DNA of 64,000 bases. Origin: Eubacterium sp. GTDB lineage: Bacteria > Bacillota > Clostridia > Lachnospirales > Lachnospiraceae. Below are positions 10,530-18,558 of this stretch, piece after piece. The DNA is taken from NCBI GenBank assembly GCA_017634555.1, contig JAGBNF010000046.1:109542-173541 (forward strand), given 5' to 3'. The notes under the pieces are model-generated. The model worked only from the letters and a program-made list of their open reading frames with translations, had not been told where the DNA came from and made no database searches. Position 1 is the first letter of the stretch. Every line of letters begins with the position of its first letter. The translations under genes were made by a program, and so were the position numbers.

Positions 10530-11816
10530 ATGGCAGAAAGAAGACTGTGCAGCTACTGCGGCAAGCCGGTCGGAGCGGGAGGATACTGCACATCCTGCAG
10601 GCTTCATCAGGACTTTCTTGCCAAGGCGGGAAATACATCGCTGTACTATTATAATATAGGTCTGGACAGAGCCAGACTTCATGATCTTTCCGGAGCTCTC
10701 GATTCGCTTAAGATGTCTCTCAGATATAATAAGACAAATGTGAATTCGCGTAACCTGATAGGCCTTATCTATTATCAGATGGGTGAGACGGTTCAGGCTC
10801 TTTCACATTGGGTTCTCAGCGTAAACTATACTACGATAGATAATCCGGCAGTGAAGTATCTGAAGGAGCTAAGGGATAATCCGAAAACTCTTCAGGAGAG
10901 TGATGAGATAGCACGCGGATTTAATCAGGCACTTCAGCAGGCGGCGGCTCATGAATTTGATCTTGCTATGATACAGCTTCATAAATGTATCACCGGAAAT
11001 GATCATTTTATAAAGGCATATCTGCTTCTTGCACTCATTTGCTTTGAGACAAAAAGAAGTGCTGAGGCGAAGAAATATCTGGCACACGTACTTTCGATAG
11101 ATAAGGGTAATCCGTCCGCGCTGCATTTCCTGAGGGAAATGGGTGAGGACAGCGAGAGCGTGGAAAGCCTTATAGAGAAGGATTCGTCAGAGTCTGCAGA
11201 GGCAGGCGGAGATGTATTTGATTATTACGGAATGGAAGAGACGAAGGGAAGACCTGCAAGAAAGGTTACTCCTGAGAAGAAGGAAAAGCAGAGAGTGAGA
11301 GTCAGAAGCTCGAACGAGCAGACGCTTATCAAATATGCTAACTTCTATATGCTGGCCGGTATCATTATCGGTGCATGCGTTTTCTATTTCCTTATTGCTC
11401 CGGGCATCAAGAAGGAGTATCTTGATAAGATAAATGAGATGGATCGTACCTACAGCAGTACCATCGCATCGAGAAACTCGGAGATAGATAATCTGAATCT
11501 TATCGCAAAGACCGCTGAGGAAAAGGCGGCTGTTCTCGAGGAACGCGAGGAGGGCTATCAGAATACGATAGAAAAACAGCGTGATGAGATACAGACGCTG
11601 AAGGAAGCTGTAGAGGCAGGCGGCGGAGAGGTTTATGTCGAAATCGACGAGTCTGAGGAACCGGATGAAACGGGAGAGGGCGAAGAGCCTGTAGAGGTTG
11701 GTTCGGGTGTCGGACACAATATAGGGCAGGTTGTAAATGCCGCTGCTGAAAGAAATAATGAGAATGTAAGAGGAATTTCCAGAGATGATATTGAAATGCT
11801 TATTCAGGGTGAGTAA
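10530..11816 (+). CDS. Zinc-ribbon, TPR-repeat, single-pass membrane protein
   Basis: A 428-residue protein of mixed architecture. It begins with a zinc ribbon made of CX2C pairs (C7/C10 and C20/C23). Several TPR-like helical repeats follow (about residues 35-220; for example the segments around SLYYYNIGLDRA and AYLLLALICFETKRSAEAKKYL). A basic linker comes next, then one hydrophobic membrane span at about 268-293, a charged coiled-coil region (about 300-355) and a Glu-rich tail. The layout suggests a cytoplasmic scaffold anchored in the membrane with an extracytoplasmic coiled coil. The partners are unknown. It lies in a run of tightly spaced genes between folC and ispF. Confidence 0.7.
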   Translation: MAERRLCSYCGKPVGAGGYCTSCRLHQDFLAKAGNTSLYYYNIGLDRARLHDLSGALDSLKMSLRYNKTNVNSRNLIGLIYYQMGETVQALSHWVLSVNYTTIDNPAVKYLKELRDNPKTLQESDEIARGFNQALQQAAAHEFDLAMIQLHKCITGNDHFIKAYLLLALICFETKRSAEAKKYLAHVLSIDKGNPSALHFLREMGEDSESVESLIEKDSSESAEAGGDVFDYYGMEETKGRPARKVTPEKKEKQRVRVRSSNEQTLIKYANFYMLAGIIIGACVFYFLIAPGIKKEYLDKINEMDRTYSSTIASRNSEIDNLNLIAKTAEEKAAVLEEREEGYQNTIEKQRDEIQTLKEAVEAGGGEVYVEIDESEEPDETGEGEEPVEVGSGVGHNIGQVVNAAAERNNENVRGISRDDIEMLIQGE

Positions 11817-11847
11817 GCAGAGATGATCTTTGGATGGAGGAATTTGA

Positions 11848-12423
11848 ATGGGTGCTAACGGATCTTTTAAAGATTTTTTGAAGAAGAACAGCAAGACACT
11901 TGTTGTTCCGGTGATACTTATTGTTATCGGACTTTTTATGATCTTTCATCCGATAGGATGGGTAAAGCTTATAGTTAAGATAGTTGGAATACTTTTCGTA
12001 GCAGCAGGAGTTCTGCTGGGATGCTCAACTATTTCAAAGATAGGTTCACCGACTATGATGCTTGCGATCATTCTGGTGCTGCTCGGCATCATATGCCTTG
12101 CTCTGTCTGACAGAGTTGCGGATTTCATACTTATCGTTATCGGTATAAGTATGATCGTAAATGCGGTTATCAGTATTCATGATGCATATATAGTAAAGGG
12201 AAAGAGCGATCATTTCATCGAGTATATAATAAATGATATCGTATCTCTCGTAATAGGTATCGTTCTTATCTTTGTTCCTCAGGGACTTGAGGGTGCAATT
12301 GCCATTACTATAGGCGTTGTTCTCTGTGTGATCGGAGTATCAAATGTAATTACAGTATTCAGAGTTTTCCGCGACGGCGGAAGATATATAGACGACGGAT
12401 CGGATGTTGTCTGGGAGGAGTAA
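11848..12423 (+). CDS. DUF308/HdeD-like multi-pass membrane protein
   Basis: A 191-residue, strongly hydrophobic protein with about six membrane helices made of Ile/Val/Leu/Gly-rich segments, in the paired-helix pattern of the DUF308 (HdeD) family. A short cytosolic N-terminus with several lysines (FKDFLKKNSK) precedes the first helix. A GGAGG ribosome-binding site precedes the ATG. The family has no established biochemical role in Firmicutes; the E. coli member is linked to acid stress. The gene ends three bases before ispF, and its final codons supply the ispF ribosome-binding site, so the two are probably coupled. Confidence 0.7.
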   Translation: MGANGSFKDFLKKNSKTLVVPVILIVIGLFMIFHPIGWVKLIVKIVGILFVAAGVLLGCSTISKIGSPTMMLAIILVLLGIICLALSDRVADFILIVIGISMIVNAVISIHDAYIVKGKSDHFIEYIINDIVSLVIGIVLIFVPQGLEGAIAITIGVVLCVIGVSNVITVFRVFRDGGRYIDDGSDVVWEE

Positions 12424-12426
12424 GAC

Positions 12427-12900
12427 TTGAGAGTAGGAATGGGATATGATGTACATCGCCTTGTACCGGACAGAAAGCTGATCCTTGGCGGTGTAGAGAT
12501 AGATTATGAATTGGGACTGCTGGGACACTCGGATGCCGACTGTCTGACGCATGCCATAATGGATTCAATTCTCGGAGCTGCAGCAATGGGAGATATAGGA
12601 AAGCATTTTCCTGATACAGATCCAAAGTATGCCGGTGCCGACAGTATGGTGCTGATGGGAGTTGTCCGCAATATGATCGCAGAAGCGGGATATCGCATAG
12701 GAAATGTGGACGCAACGATAATTGCCCAGAAGCCGAAGATGGCTCCTTATATTCAGGAAATGAGGGAGCGTATAGCCGAGGTTCTCGGTGTGGAAATATC
12801 AAGGATTAATGTGAAGGCAACGACAGAAGAAGGACTTGGCTTTACGGGAGAAGGTCTCGGAATAACATGTCAGTCGATTGCTCTTTTAGAGGAGATATAG
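12427..12900 (+). CDS. ispF: IspF, 2-C-methyl-D-erythritol 2,4-cyclodiphosphate synthase
   Basis: IspF converts CDP-ME 2-phosphate to MEcPP in the MEP isoprenoid pathway. At 157 residues it has normal length and carries the family signatures: MGYDVHRL with metal ligands D8 and H10, then the [15 protein letters not shown] segment with the third histidine ligand, and the C-terminal [12 protein letters not shown] motif. The start is a TTG at 12427, chosen because it places the N-terminus exactly where IspF proteins begin and because GGAGG at 12414-12418 is eight bases upstream. It is followed one base later by the GTG start of the acetyltransferase. Confidence 0.95.
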   Translation: MRVGMGYDVHRLVPDRKLILGGVEIDYELGLLGHSDADCLTHAIMDSILGAAAMGDIGKHFPDTDPKYAGADSMVLMGVVRNMIAEAGYRIGNVDATIIAQKPKMAPYIQEMRERIAEVLGVEISRINVKATTEEGLGFTGEGLGITCQSIALLEEI

Positions 12901-12901
12901 A

Positions 12902-13906
12902 GTGATCAGGTTATCTGATAAGTCCCCATCCGAAATAGCGGAGATGAAGATTCTTTGGAAAGAATACTTCGGAGACAGTGATGGATTTATAGATTTTTAT
13001 TTTGATAAGATATGTGCCGGAAACAAGATTGTGGTTATGAGAGAGGATGGAATCCTTACGGGAATGCTTCATCTTAATCCATATGTGTTTTCGAGAGATG
13101 GTAAGGAAATTATAAGAACCTACTATGTAGTCGGAGTTATGGTCCGTGAAGGCTACAGGAATCAGGGACGAATGAAAAAAATGTTTGATTATGCATATTC
13201 CGTACTCAGTTCGGAGCGTATCAAATTCATTTATCTCTGGCCTCCAAATGAAGCATATTATAACGGAGTGGGTTTCGGCACAGTATCGCAGATGGTTGAT
13301 ATAATATTTAAGAAGGAAGATCTGGAGCTTCTCAGAGATGAGATGGTCACTTCGAAAAGTGATGTTGAATTCGGAAAGATGATAAGAAATCTTATCATGC
13401 CGTTATATTCAGCCGACAATATCAATGCGATGGTTTCGGAGCTTTGCAGTGAAGGAGGAAGCTTCAACTGTCTTGAGAAAAGAGGAACCATTCAGGGATG
13501 CTATTCCATTTTAAGAAACGGAAATGTCCTGGAGGTCGATCATATCGTACCGTATTTCGGTCTCAGAGAATATATGGGAAGGCTGTTCGACAGCATCGAG
13601 GAAACACTCAGCAGTATTGAAGCTGAGGAGGTCGAATATGATTCGGTTGAGATCAGCGATGATATAACTGATACCGAAAATAATGTCTTGAATGACATCG
13701 AAATTGATGGTGCGAGTGATATTGAAAGCATCGATGAGGATTCATCGATAAAATATATAAAACTGACTATGGACTACAGGATCATGCAGTGTTTCAAGCA
13801 TACGCTGGATATGAATCAGGTAAGCTTGTCGAGAAAATATATGGTTGCGGCACTTGAAGAGCTGCCGTTTGATCCGGGAAATCTTTTATTCAGTGAGATC
13901 GTGTAG
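12902..13906 (+). CDS. GNAT-family N-acetyltransferase
   Basis: A 334-residue protein with an N-terminal GNAT domain. The acetyl-CoA binding region is visible as VVGVMVREGYRNQGRMKKMFD (residues about 77-97, with the R/Q-x-x-G-x-G/R turn), followed by a strand with the LWPPNEAYYNGVGF motif seen in Eis-like proteins. The C-terminal half is less conserved, with an acidic stretch around residues 238-280. It starts with GTG (12902), directly after ispF and within the same operon. The substrate is unknown. Confidence 0.75.
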   Translation: MIRLSDKSPSEIAEMKILWKEYFGDSDGFIDFYFDKICAGNKIVVMREDGILTGMLHLNPYVFSRDGKEIIRTYYVVGVMVREGYRNQGRMKKMFDYAYSVLSSERIKFIYLWPPNEAYYNGVGFGTVSQMVDIIFKKEDLELLRDEMVTSKSDVEFGKMIRNLIMPLYSADNINAMVSELCSEGGSFNCLEKRGTIQGCYSILRNGNVLEVDHIVPYFGLREYMGRLFDSIEETLSSIEAEEVEYDSVEISDDITDTENNVLNDIEIDGASDIESIDEDSSIKYIKLTMDYRIMQCFKHTLDMNQVSLSRKYMVAALEELPFDPGNLLFSEIV

Positions 13907-13939
13907 TTAAAATACAGTTAAGTTAATGGAGGAAAAATC

Positions 13940-14461
13940 ATGACAATGGACAGAATGAACGAGAGGGTTGTTGAAGCAAAGGCAGAAACGAAAACATTTT
14001 TCGGACTGATCGGAGCAGCACTTATGATATTTGTCGGAGCGTTTGTTACTATTTTTATTCCGTACGGAGGAATAGTCGGTGCCATTATCGCAATGACAGG
14101 TGTTTATATTTTCATATATGCTAAGGAAGGTCTGAAGCTTGAGTATGAATATACACTTACAAACGGTGATATCGATGTTGCCAAGATCATGGCAAAAAGC
14201 CGTCGTAAGGATGTCCTCAGTATTTCAGCAAGCAACATCACATATATGGATTATGCTGATTCGGACAGAGTAAAGAATGATCTTGAAGTAAAGAAGGGTC
14301 AGGTTAAGGTTAACAGATTTTCGGGAATCTCTGAGGATGGAAAGGATGTTGCAATCTATTCAACAGAGGGAAACAAGGAATCTATTTCAATTTTTAACTT
14401 TGATGACAAATGTATCGGTCATATGAAGGAAGTTCTGAAAATTAAGAGTGCTATAAAGTAA
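13940..14461 (+). CDS. Small membrane protein of unknown function
   Basis: A 173-residue protein with two adjacent hydrophobic segments near the N-terminus (about residues 20-60: FFGLIGAALMIFVGAFVTIFI and IVGAIIAMTGVYIFIYA), then a soluble C-terminal region rich in beta-strand-forming residues. It starts with ATG 13940 after a GGAGG site and is followed by a strong terminator. It probably exposes its C-terminal domain to the cytoplasm. No motif that I recognise is present. Confidence 0.6.
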   Translation: MTMDRMNERVVEAKAETKTFFGLIGAALMIFVGAFVTIFIPYGGIVGAIIAMTGVYIFIYAKEGLKLEYEYTLTNGDIDVAKIMAKSRRKDVLSISASNITYMDYADSDRVKNDLEVKKGQVKVNRFSGISEDGKDVAIYSTEGNKESISIFNFDDKCIGHMKEVLKIKSAIK

Positions 14462-14465
14462 AAAA

Positions 14466-14490
14466 ATGTGACAGCCATTGGCTGTCACAT
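14466..14490. terminator. Bidirectional terminator between convergent genes
   Basis: Near-perfect inverted repeat: TGTGACAGCCA (14467-14477) and TGGCTGTCACA (14479-14489) with a one-base centre. An A-run upstream and T-rich sequence downstream serve both strands. It separates the plus-strand gene ending at 14461 from the minus-strand gene ending at 14516. Confidence 0.75.
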
Positions 14491-14515
14491 TCGATTTATA
14501 CATATATCAGAATTA

Positions 14516-14749
14516 TCAAGGTTCAAGCGGAATCATTTTGAGACCTTTATACAGCTTTGTATACATGCTCTTTTCATCCTTGTAAAGGAAATAACCGCGG
14601 GACCCATCACGAATGATATAGGCATATTTGTTCTTTTGGACGTTCATATATAACACTTCATCAACATTAAGCTCTTCAGCCTTAATCTTGGCAGTGTATA
14701 TATTTACGGGTTCAAGTTTGTACTTCTTTACAGCCTGTTCTACCGTCAT
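14516..14749 (-). CDS. Small hypothetical protein (77 residues)
   Basis: A minus-strand ORF. Translation most likely starts at the ATG at 14749 (MTVEQAVKKY): a GGAGG ribosome-binding site sits just upstream, and the longer ORF that begins at 14767 would run through that site. The product is a small, mixed-charge soluble protein with no signal peptide, membrane segment or cysteine pair. A KAEELNVDEV helix precedes a strand-rich part. I do not recognise it. It is flanked by a shared terminator and a divergent promoter region toward queH. Confidence 0.6.
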   Translation of the reverse strand: MTVEQAVKKYKLEPVNIYTAKIKAEELNVDEVLYMNVQKNKYAYIIRDGSRGYFLYKDEKSMYTKLYKGLKMIPLEP

Positions 14750-14864
14750 GCAAAACCCCTCCTTCACCCCAACAATGAATACCTTAAATTCAGTATATTG
14801 TAAATAATGTGTAAAGTCAACGTAAAAAGTCTGACATTTTAGATTGGATAATAAAGGTTCGAAA

Positions 14865-15554
14865 ATGGATAAAGATAAGGAAATAAATCTGAAAAACGGA
14901 AACTATTATTTACTGTTTGAAAAGCAGGTAAAAGAGGCTTCGGAATGCTCCGAAAAGCCTAAGCTTCTCATGCATGCCTGCTGCTGTCCGTGCAGCTCAC
15001 ACTGCATCGAACTGCTGGCAGAGGTTTTTGATATAACGATCTTTTTCTACAATCCGAACATTGATGAAAAGGAAGAATATGATAAGAGATACGGCGAGCT
15101 TATAAGGCTTACGGAAGAAGCAGATTTTGCAAAAAATGTATCCCTTGTTTACGGCGATTATGAGCCGGAGAAGTTTTATGAAATGGCAAGGGGCAGAGAG
15201 AATCTTCCGGAAAGATCGGAGAGATGTTACGACTGCTACAGGATGCGTCTTGAGAAGACTGTGGATTATGCAGTAAAGAATCATTATGATTTCTTCACCA
15301 CAACGTTGTCTATCAGTCCTTATAAAAATGCGGACTGGATCAATGAGATTGGTATAAGGCTCGAGAATGAACTGGCTGAGAAAACGGATAATGAGGATTA
15401 TCCCAAATTTCTCTTCAGCGATTTTAAGAAGAAGAACGGATATAAAAGATCCATAGAGCTTTCCAAGGAATATGGGTTGTATCGTCAGGACTACTGCGGC
15501 TGTATATTTTCAAAGGCAGAAAGAGACAGAAAAAAGGCCGAAGAAAGCGGATAA
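14865..15554 (+). CDS. queH: QueH, epoxyqueuosine reductase (4Fe-4S)
   Basis: QueH (formerly DUF208) reduces epoxyqueuosine in tRNA to queuosine and substitutes for QueG in many Firmicutes. The N-terminal cysteine cluster CCCPCS (C39-C43) and the later pairs CYDC and CGC match the family's iron-sulphur and adjacent metal ligands. The length of 229 residues is normal. I prefer ATG 14865 (AAAGG upstream) over a TTG at 14844. It is monocistronic, divergent from the small minus-strand gene, and in the same neighbourhood as queF, which acts earlier in the pathway. Confidence 0.9.
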   Translation: MDKDKEINLKNGNYYLLFEKQVKEASECSEKPKLLMHACCCPCSSHCIELLAEVFDITIFFYNPNIDEKEEYDKRYGELIRLTEEADFAKNVSLVYGDYEPEKFYEMARGRENLPERSERCYDCYRMRLEKTVDYAVKNHYDFFTTTLSISPYKNADWINEIGIRLENELAEKTDNEDYPKFLFSDFKKKNGYKRSIELSKEYGLYRQDYCGCIFSKAERDRKKAEESG

Positions 15555-15571
15555 TCCGACAAAACTAACAA

Positions 15572-15591
15572 AATGCAAACTTATTGCAAAT
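15572..15591 (+). promoter_or_regulatory. Direct-repeat element upstream of the znuA-like promoter (site 1)
   Basis: Two copies of WTGCAAA spaced exactly 11 bases apart (15573-15579 and 15584-15590), ending six bases before the -35 box. The same 20-base architecture recurs at 15631-15650. This is a probable operator for a regulator binding in tandem on one face of the helix; the regulator is unknown. Confidence 0.55.
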
Positions 15592-15596
15592 ATATA

Positions 15597-15625
15597 TTGA
15601 CATAGCTAAATGCCGCTGTTATAAT
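15597..15625 (+). promoter_or_regulatory. Consensus sigma-A promoter of the znuA-like gene
   Basis: -35 TTGACA (15597-15602) and -10 TATAAT (15620-15625), both perfect, with a 17-base spacer. The gene starts 43 bases after the -10. A perfect promoter flanked by repeats on both sides suggests tight repression as the mode of control. Confidence 0.85.
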
Positions 15626-15630
15626 CTGAA

Positions 15631-15650
15631 AATGCAAATTGGATGCAAAT
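15631..15650 (+). promoter_or_regulatory. Direct-repeat element at the znuA-like transcription start (site 2)
   Basis: Two copies of ATGCAAA at 15632-15638 and 15643-15649, again 11 bases apart. It covers the expected transcription start and early leader, 59 bases downstream of site 1. A bound protein here would block initiation or escape. Confidence 0.55.
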
Positions 15651-15668
15651 TATAAGGCGGTATTTTTT

Positions 15669-16751
15669 ATGAAGTTATTTAAGCTTTTGAAAAATAAATA
15701 TATGACAGCTGCTATGTTATCCGTATTATGCTTTATCCTATTTACAGGATGCGGAAGCACCGATGCAATGGCTACAGTAGAGGCAAAGGAAAACGGTAAG
15801 GCGTACAGTATTGTATGCACAACCTACCCTCAATATGACTGGCTGCTGAATGTACTTGGAAGTCATGCGGATAATTACAGTGTATCGCTTCTTCTTGATA
15901 ACGGAACAGATCTTCACAGCTATCAGCCGTCGGTTGACGATATAGCGCAGATTTCAAATTCAGATCTCTTCATTTATGTCGGTGGAGAATCGGACGCATG
16001 GGTTGATGGAGTTCTGAAGACTGCAAACAATCCTGAGCTGAAGACCATCAATCTTCTTGAGAGTATAGGTGATTCTGCCGTGGCGGAAGAACTGAAGGAA
16101 GGTATGCAGGTTACCGAGGATGAAGAGGATGAAGAGGATGAGCATCATCATGAAGACAGCGATGAGGATGATCATGATGAGGAAGAAGGACATCATCATG
16201 ATGACAGAGAGATAGAATATGATGAGCATATATGGCTTTCTCTTAAGAATGCCGAGGTACTTACAGGAATCATAAGAGATGCTGTATGCGGCCTTGATCC
16301 GGAAAATGCGGATGATTATAAGAAGAATGCAGATGATTATATCAGCAGACTCGACGAGCTTGATAAGAAATATGAGGAAGCTGTAAGCTCTGCAAAAGAT
16401 AAGACACTTATATTCTGTGACAGATTCCCGTTCAGATATATGGTAGAGGATTACGGACTTGATTACTATGCTGCATTTATAGGCTGCAGCGCCGAATCCG
16501 AAGCAAGCTTTGAAACTATAACTTTCCTTGCAGGAAAGGTTGATGAGCTTGGAGTAGATACGGTCTTTGTTATCGAGAATTCAGATCAGAAGATTGCCAA
16601 GACTGTAATTGAAAATACAAATAATAAAAATCAGGAAATAGCAGTTCTTAATTCAGTTCAGTCAGTGACTGAGAAGGATCTTGCATCAGGAAAGGATTAT
16701 TACTCAATAATGGAGGATAACCTTGAGGTTCTGAAGAAGGGGCTTGACTGA
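15669..16751 (+). CDS. Metal (zinc-type) ABC transporter substrate-binding lipoprotein, orphan
   Basis: A ZnuA/TroA-family lipoprotein of 360 residues. The signal peptide ends in a lipobox (FTGC, lipidated C28). Metal-ligand histidines are visible at H83 (GTDLHSY) and H187 (DEHIWL). The usual third histidine position appears to be Asp251 in DRFPFRY. Between ligands 1 and 2 is a Glu/Asp/His-rich flexible loop (about residues 150-180) of the kind that collects zinc in this family. A TTG at 15639 is in frame, but ATG 15669 gives the proper signal peptide. No permease or ATPase for metals is adjacent: the gene is closed by a terminator and the next operon is for amino acids, so its transporter partners must be elsewhere. 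Confidence 0.85.
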   Translation: MKLFKLLKNKYMTAAMLSVLCFILFTGCGSTDAMATVEAKENGKAYSIVCTTYPQYDWLLNVLGSHADNYSVSLLLDNGTDLHSYQPSVDDIAQISNSDLFIYVGGESDAWVDGVLKTANNPELKTINLLESIGDSAVAEELKEGMQVTEDEEDEEDEHHHEDSDEDDHDEEEGHHHDDREIEYDEHIWLSLKNAEVLTGIIRDAVCGLDPENADDYKKNADDYISRLDELDKKYEEAVSSAKDKTLIFCDRFPFRYMVEDYGLDYYAAFIGCSAESEASFETITFLAGKVDELGVDTVFVIENSDQKIAKTVIENTNNKNQEIAVLNSVQSVTEKDLASGKDYYSIMEDNLEVLKKGLD

Positions 16752-16795
16752 TATATATGACTGATCTAATCAGTGTGATTTAATAAAAACCGAAG

Positions 16796-16838
16796 CATCC
16801 GCGGATGGCAGATAATGCGATCCGTGGATGTTTTTTTT
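16796..16838 (+). terminator. Rho-independent terminator of the znuA-like gene
   Basis: Arms CATCCGCGGAT (16796-16806) and ATCCGTGGATG (16820-16830), with one G-T pair, followed by eight T residues (16831-16838). Confidence 0.9.
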
Positions 16839-16877
16839 GAATGACAGTAATCAGTGAATAATTATAGTTTTGTTTTC

Positions 16878-16906
16878 TTGATTTATATAGAGATTATTGT
16901 TATAGT
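16878..16906 (+). promoter_or_regulatory. Promoter of the amino-acid ABC transporter operon
   Basis: -35 TTGATT (16878-16883), 17-base spacer, -10 TATAGT (16901-16906). It lies 40 bases upstream of the substrate-binding protein start. Confidence 0.6.
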
Positions 16907-16945
16907 ATTGTCCGTCATTTATAGAATACATTTCGGAGGAAAAAA

Positions 16946-17809
16946 ATGATGAAAAAGAAACTTGCTGCACTTGGAATGGCACTTACCATGAGCTTATCAC
17001 TGTTCGGATGCGGTTCAGGAAATGCTACGACTGAAGCTGCTACAGAGGCTGCTACAGCAGCCGGAAATGACAGCGCTTCCACAGAGGTATCTACAGAGGG
17101 TTCAGACCTGGCTAAGGTAAAGGAAAAGGGAAAGCTTGTTGTCGGTATTACTGATTTCGAGCCTATGGATTATAAGGATGAAAACGGTAATTGGATCGGC
17201 TTTGATGCTGATATGGCAGTTGCTTTTGCGAACAGCATCGGTGTAGAAGCTGAGTTCGTAGAGATTGACTGGGATAACAAGATCCTTGAGCTTGACTCAG
17301 GAAATATAGATTGTGTATGGAACGGTATGACACTTACAGATGAGGTTAAGTCAGCTATGGATTGTTCAAACCCATACTGCAATAATGCTCAGATTGTAAT
17401 TGTTCCTGCTGATAAGGCAGATCAGTATCAGACAGAGGACAGCGTTAAGGATCTCAGCTTTGCAGTAGAGGCAGGAAGTGCCGGTGAATCAGAGGCGCAG
17501 GCTCATGGATTTAAGTGTACTCCTGTTCAGAATCAGGCAGGCGCACTTATGGAGGTTAAGTCAGGTACATCAGACGCTGCCATCATCGATTCACTTATGG
17601 CTGCAGCTATGGTAGGCGAAGGCACAAGCTACGCAGATCTTACATATACTGTAGGTCTTAACAGCGAGGAGTACGGTGTAGGATTCCGTAAGGGTTCTGA
17701 CCTTGCACAGGAGCTCAACAACTTCTTCGTTTCAAGCTATGCTGACGGAAGCATGCAGAAGACAGCAGAGAAGTACGGTGTACAGGCTGCACTTATTGAG
17801 CAGAAATAG
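16946..17809 (+). CDS. Amino-acid ABC transporter substrate-binding lipoprotein
   Basis: A 287-residue periplasmic-binding-protein type 2 (SBP family 3) lipoprotein. The signal peptide ends with lipobox LFGC (C22). An Ala/Thr/Ser/Glu-rich linker (about 25-52) precedes the binding domain, which opens with KGKLVVGITDFEPMDY and the GFDADMAVAFA segment typical of polar amino-acid receptors (glutamine, histidine, cystine or arginine classes). It is first in a three-gene operon with a permease and an ATPase. The exact ligand cannot be read from the sequence. Confidence 0.88.
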   Translation: MMKKKLAALGMALTMSLSLFGCGSGNATTEAATEAATAAGNDSASTEVSTEGSDLAKVKEKGKLVVGITDFEPMDYKDENGNWIGFDADMAVAFANSIGVEAEFVEIDWDNKILELDSGNIDCVWNGMTLTDEVKSAMDCSNPYCNNAQIVIVPADKADQYQTEDSVKDLSFAVEAGSAGESEAQAHGFKCTPVQNQAGALMEVKSGTSDAAIIDSLMAAAMVGEGTSYADLTYTVGLNSEEYGVGFRKGSDLAQELNNFFVSSYADGSMQKTAEKYGVQAALIEQK

Positions 17810-17855
17810 TTTTTCGGATTGATTTACTATATTGATATGGTAAATGAGGTTAGAG

Positions 17856-18542
17856 ATGGATCAGTTTTTTCAACAATTTCCGATAGTAATACATGCGTTA
17901 AATGTGGGCTTTCTGCAGACACTTAAGCTGTTTTTCGTGACACTCCTCGGAGCGCTGCCGCTGGGCCTTCTTATATGCTTCGGCACTCAGTCGAAGATAA
18001 AGGTGGTCAGCATATTTTTCAAGATTATTATATGGATCGTCCGTGGTACTCCGCTGATGATCCAGCTGCTCATAATATACTATTTTCCGGGACTTGTTCT
18101 GGGAAAAGCTATATGGGGCGGAGATGAGGCAGGAAGATTTGCGGCTTCGGCTGTAGCGTTTATAATAAATTATGCCTGCTATTTTTCGGAAATATATAGA
18201 GGCGGTATCATAAGTATTCCTGTGGGACAGGATGAAGCAGGACTTGTTCTGGGTATGACAAAGAGTCAGATATTCTTTCGCATCAAGCTGCTTCAGATGG
18301 TCAAGAGGATTCTTCCGCCGATGTCAAACGAGATACTGACACTTGTAAAGGATACATCCTTAGCACGTATCATCGCGCTTCAGGAGGTCATCTGGGCAGG
18401 ACAGGCATTCATGAAGGGATCACAGGGAATATCGGGTGCTATATGGCCGCTTTTCTTTACGGCGATTTACTATCTGATATGTAACGGAATTCTCACTATC
18501 GTTCTCGGTAAATGTGAGAAGAAGCTGGATTACTTTAGGTAG
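17856..18542 (+). CDS. Amino-acid ABC transporter permease (HisM/GlnP family)
   Basis: A 228-residue inner-membrane permease with about five membrane helices. The EAA loop that docks the ATPase is at about residues 130-150 (QDEAGLVLGMTKSQIFFRI), and the family N-terminus FLQTLKLFFVTLLGALPLG and RGTPLMIQLLI are both present. I prefer ATG 17856 because GAGG lies six bases upstream; an in-frame ATG at 17844 has no site. It is the second gene of the operon. Confidence 0.9.
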   Translation: MDQFFQQFPIVIHALNVGFLQTLKLFFVTLLGALPLGLLICFGTQSKIKVVSIFFKIIIWIVRGTPLMIQLLIIYYFPGLVLGKAIWGGDEAGRFAASAVAFIINYACYFSEIYRGGIISIPVGQDEAGLVLGMTKSQIFFRIKLLQMVKRILPPMSNEILTLVKDTSLARIIALQEVIWAGQAFMKGSQGISGAIWPLFFTAIYYLICNGILTIVLGKCEKKLDYFR

Positions 18543-18558
18543 ACCGGGAGGATAAGCG

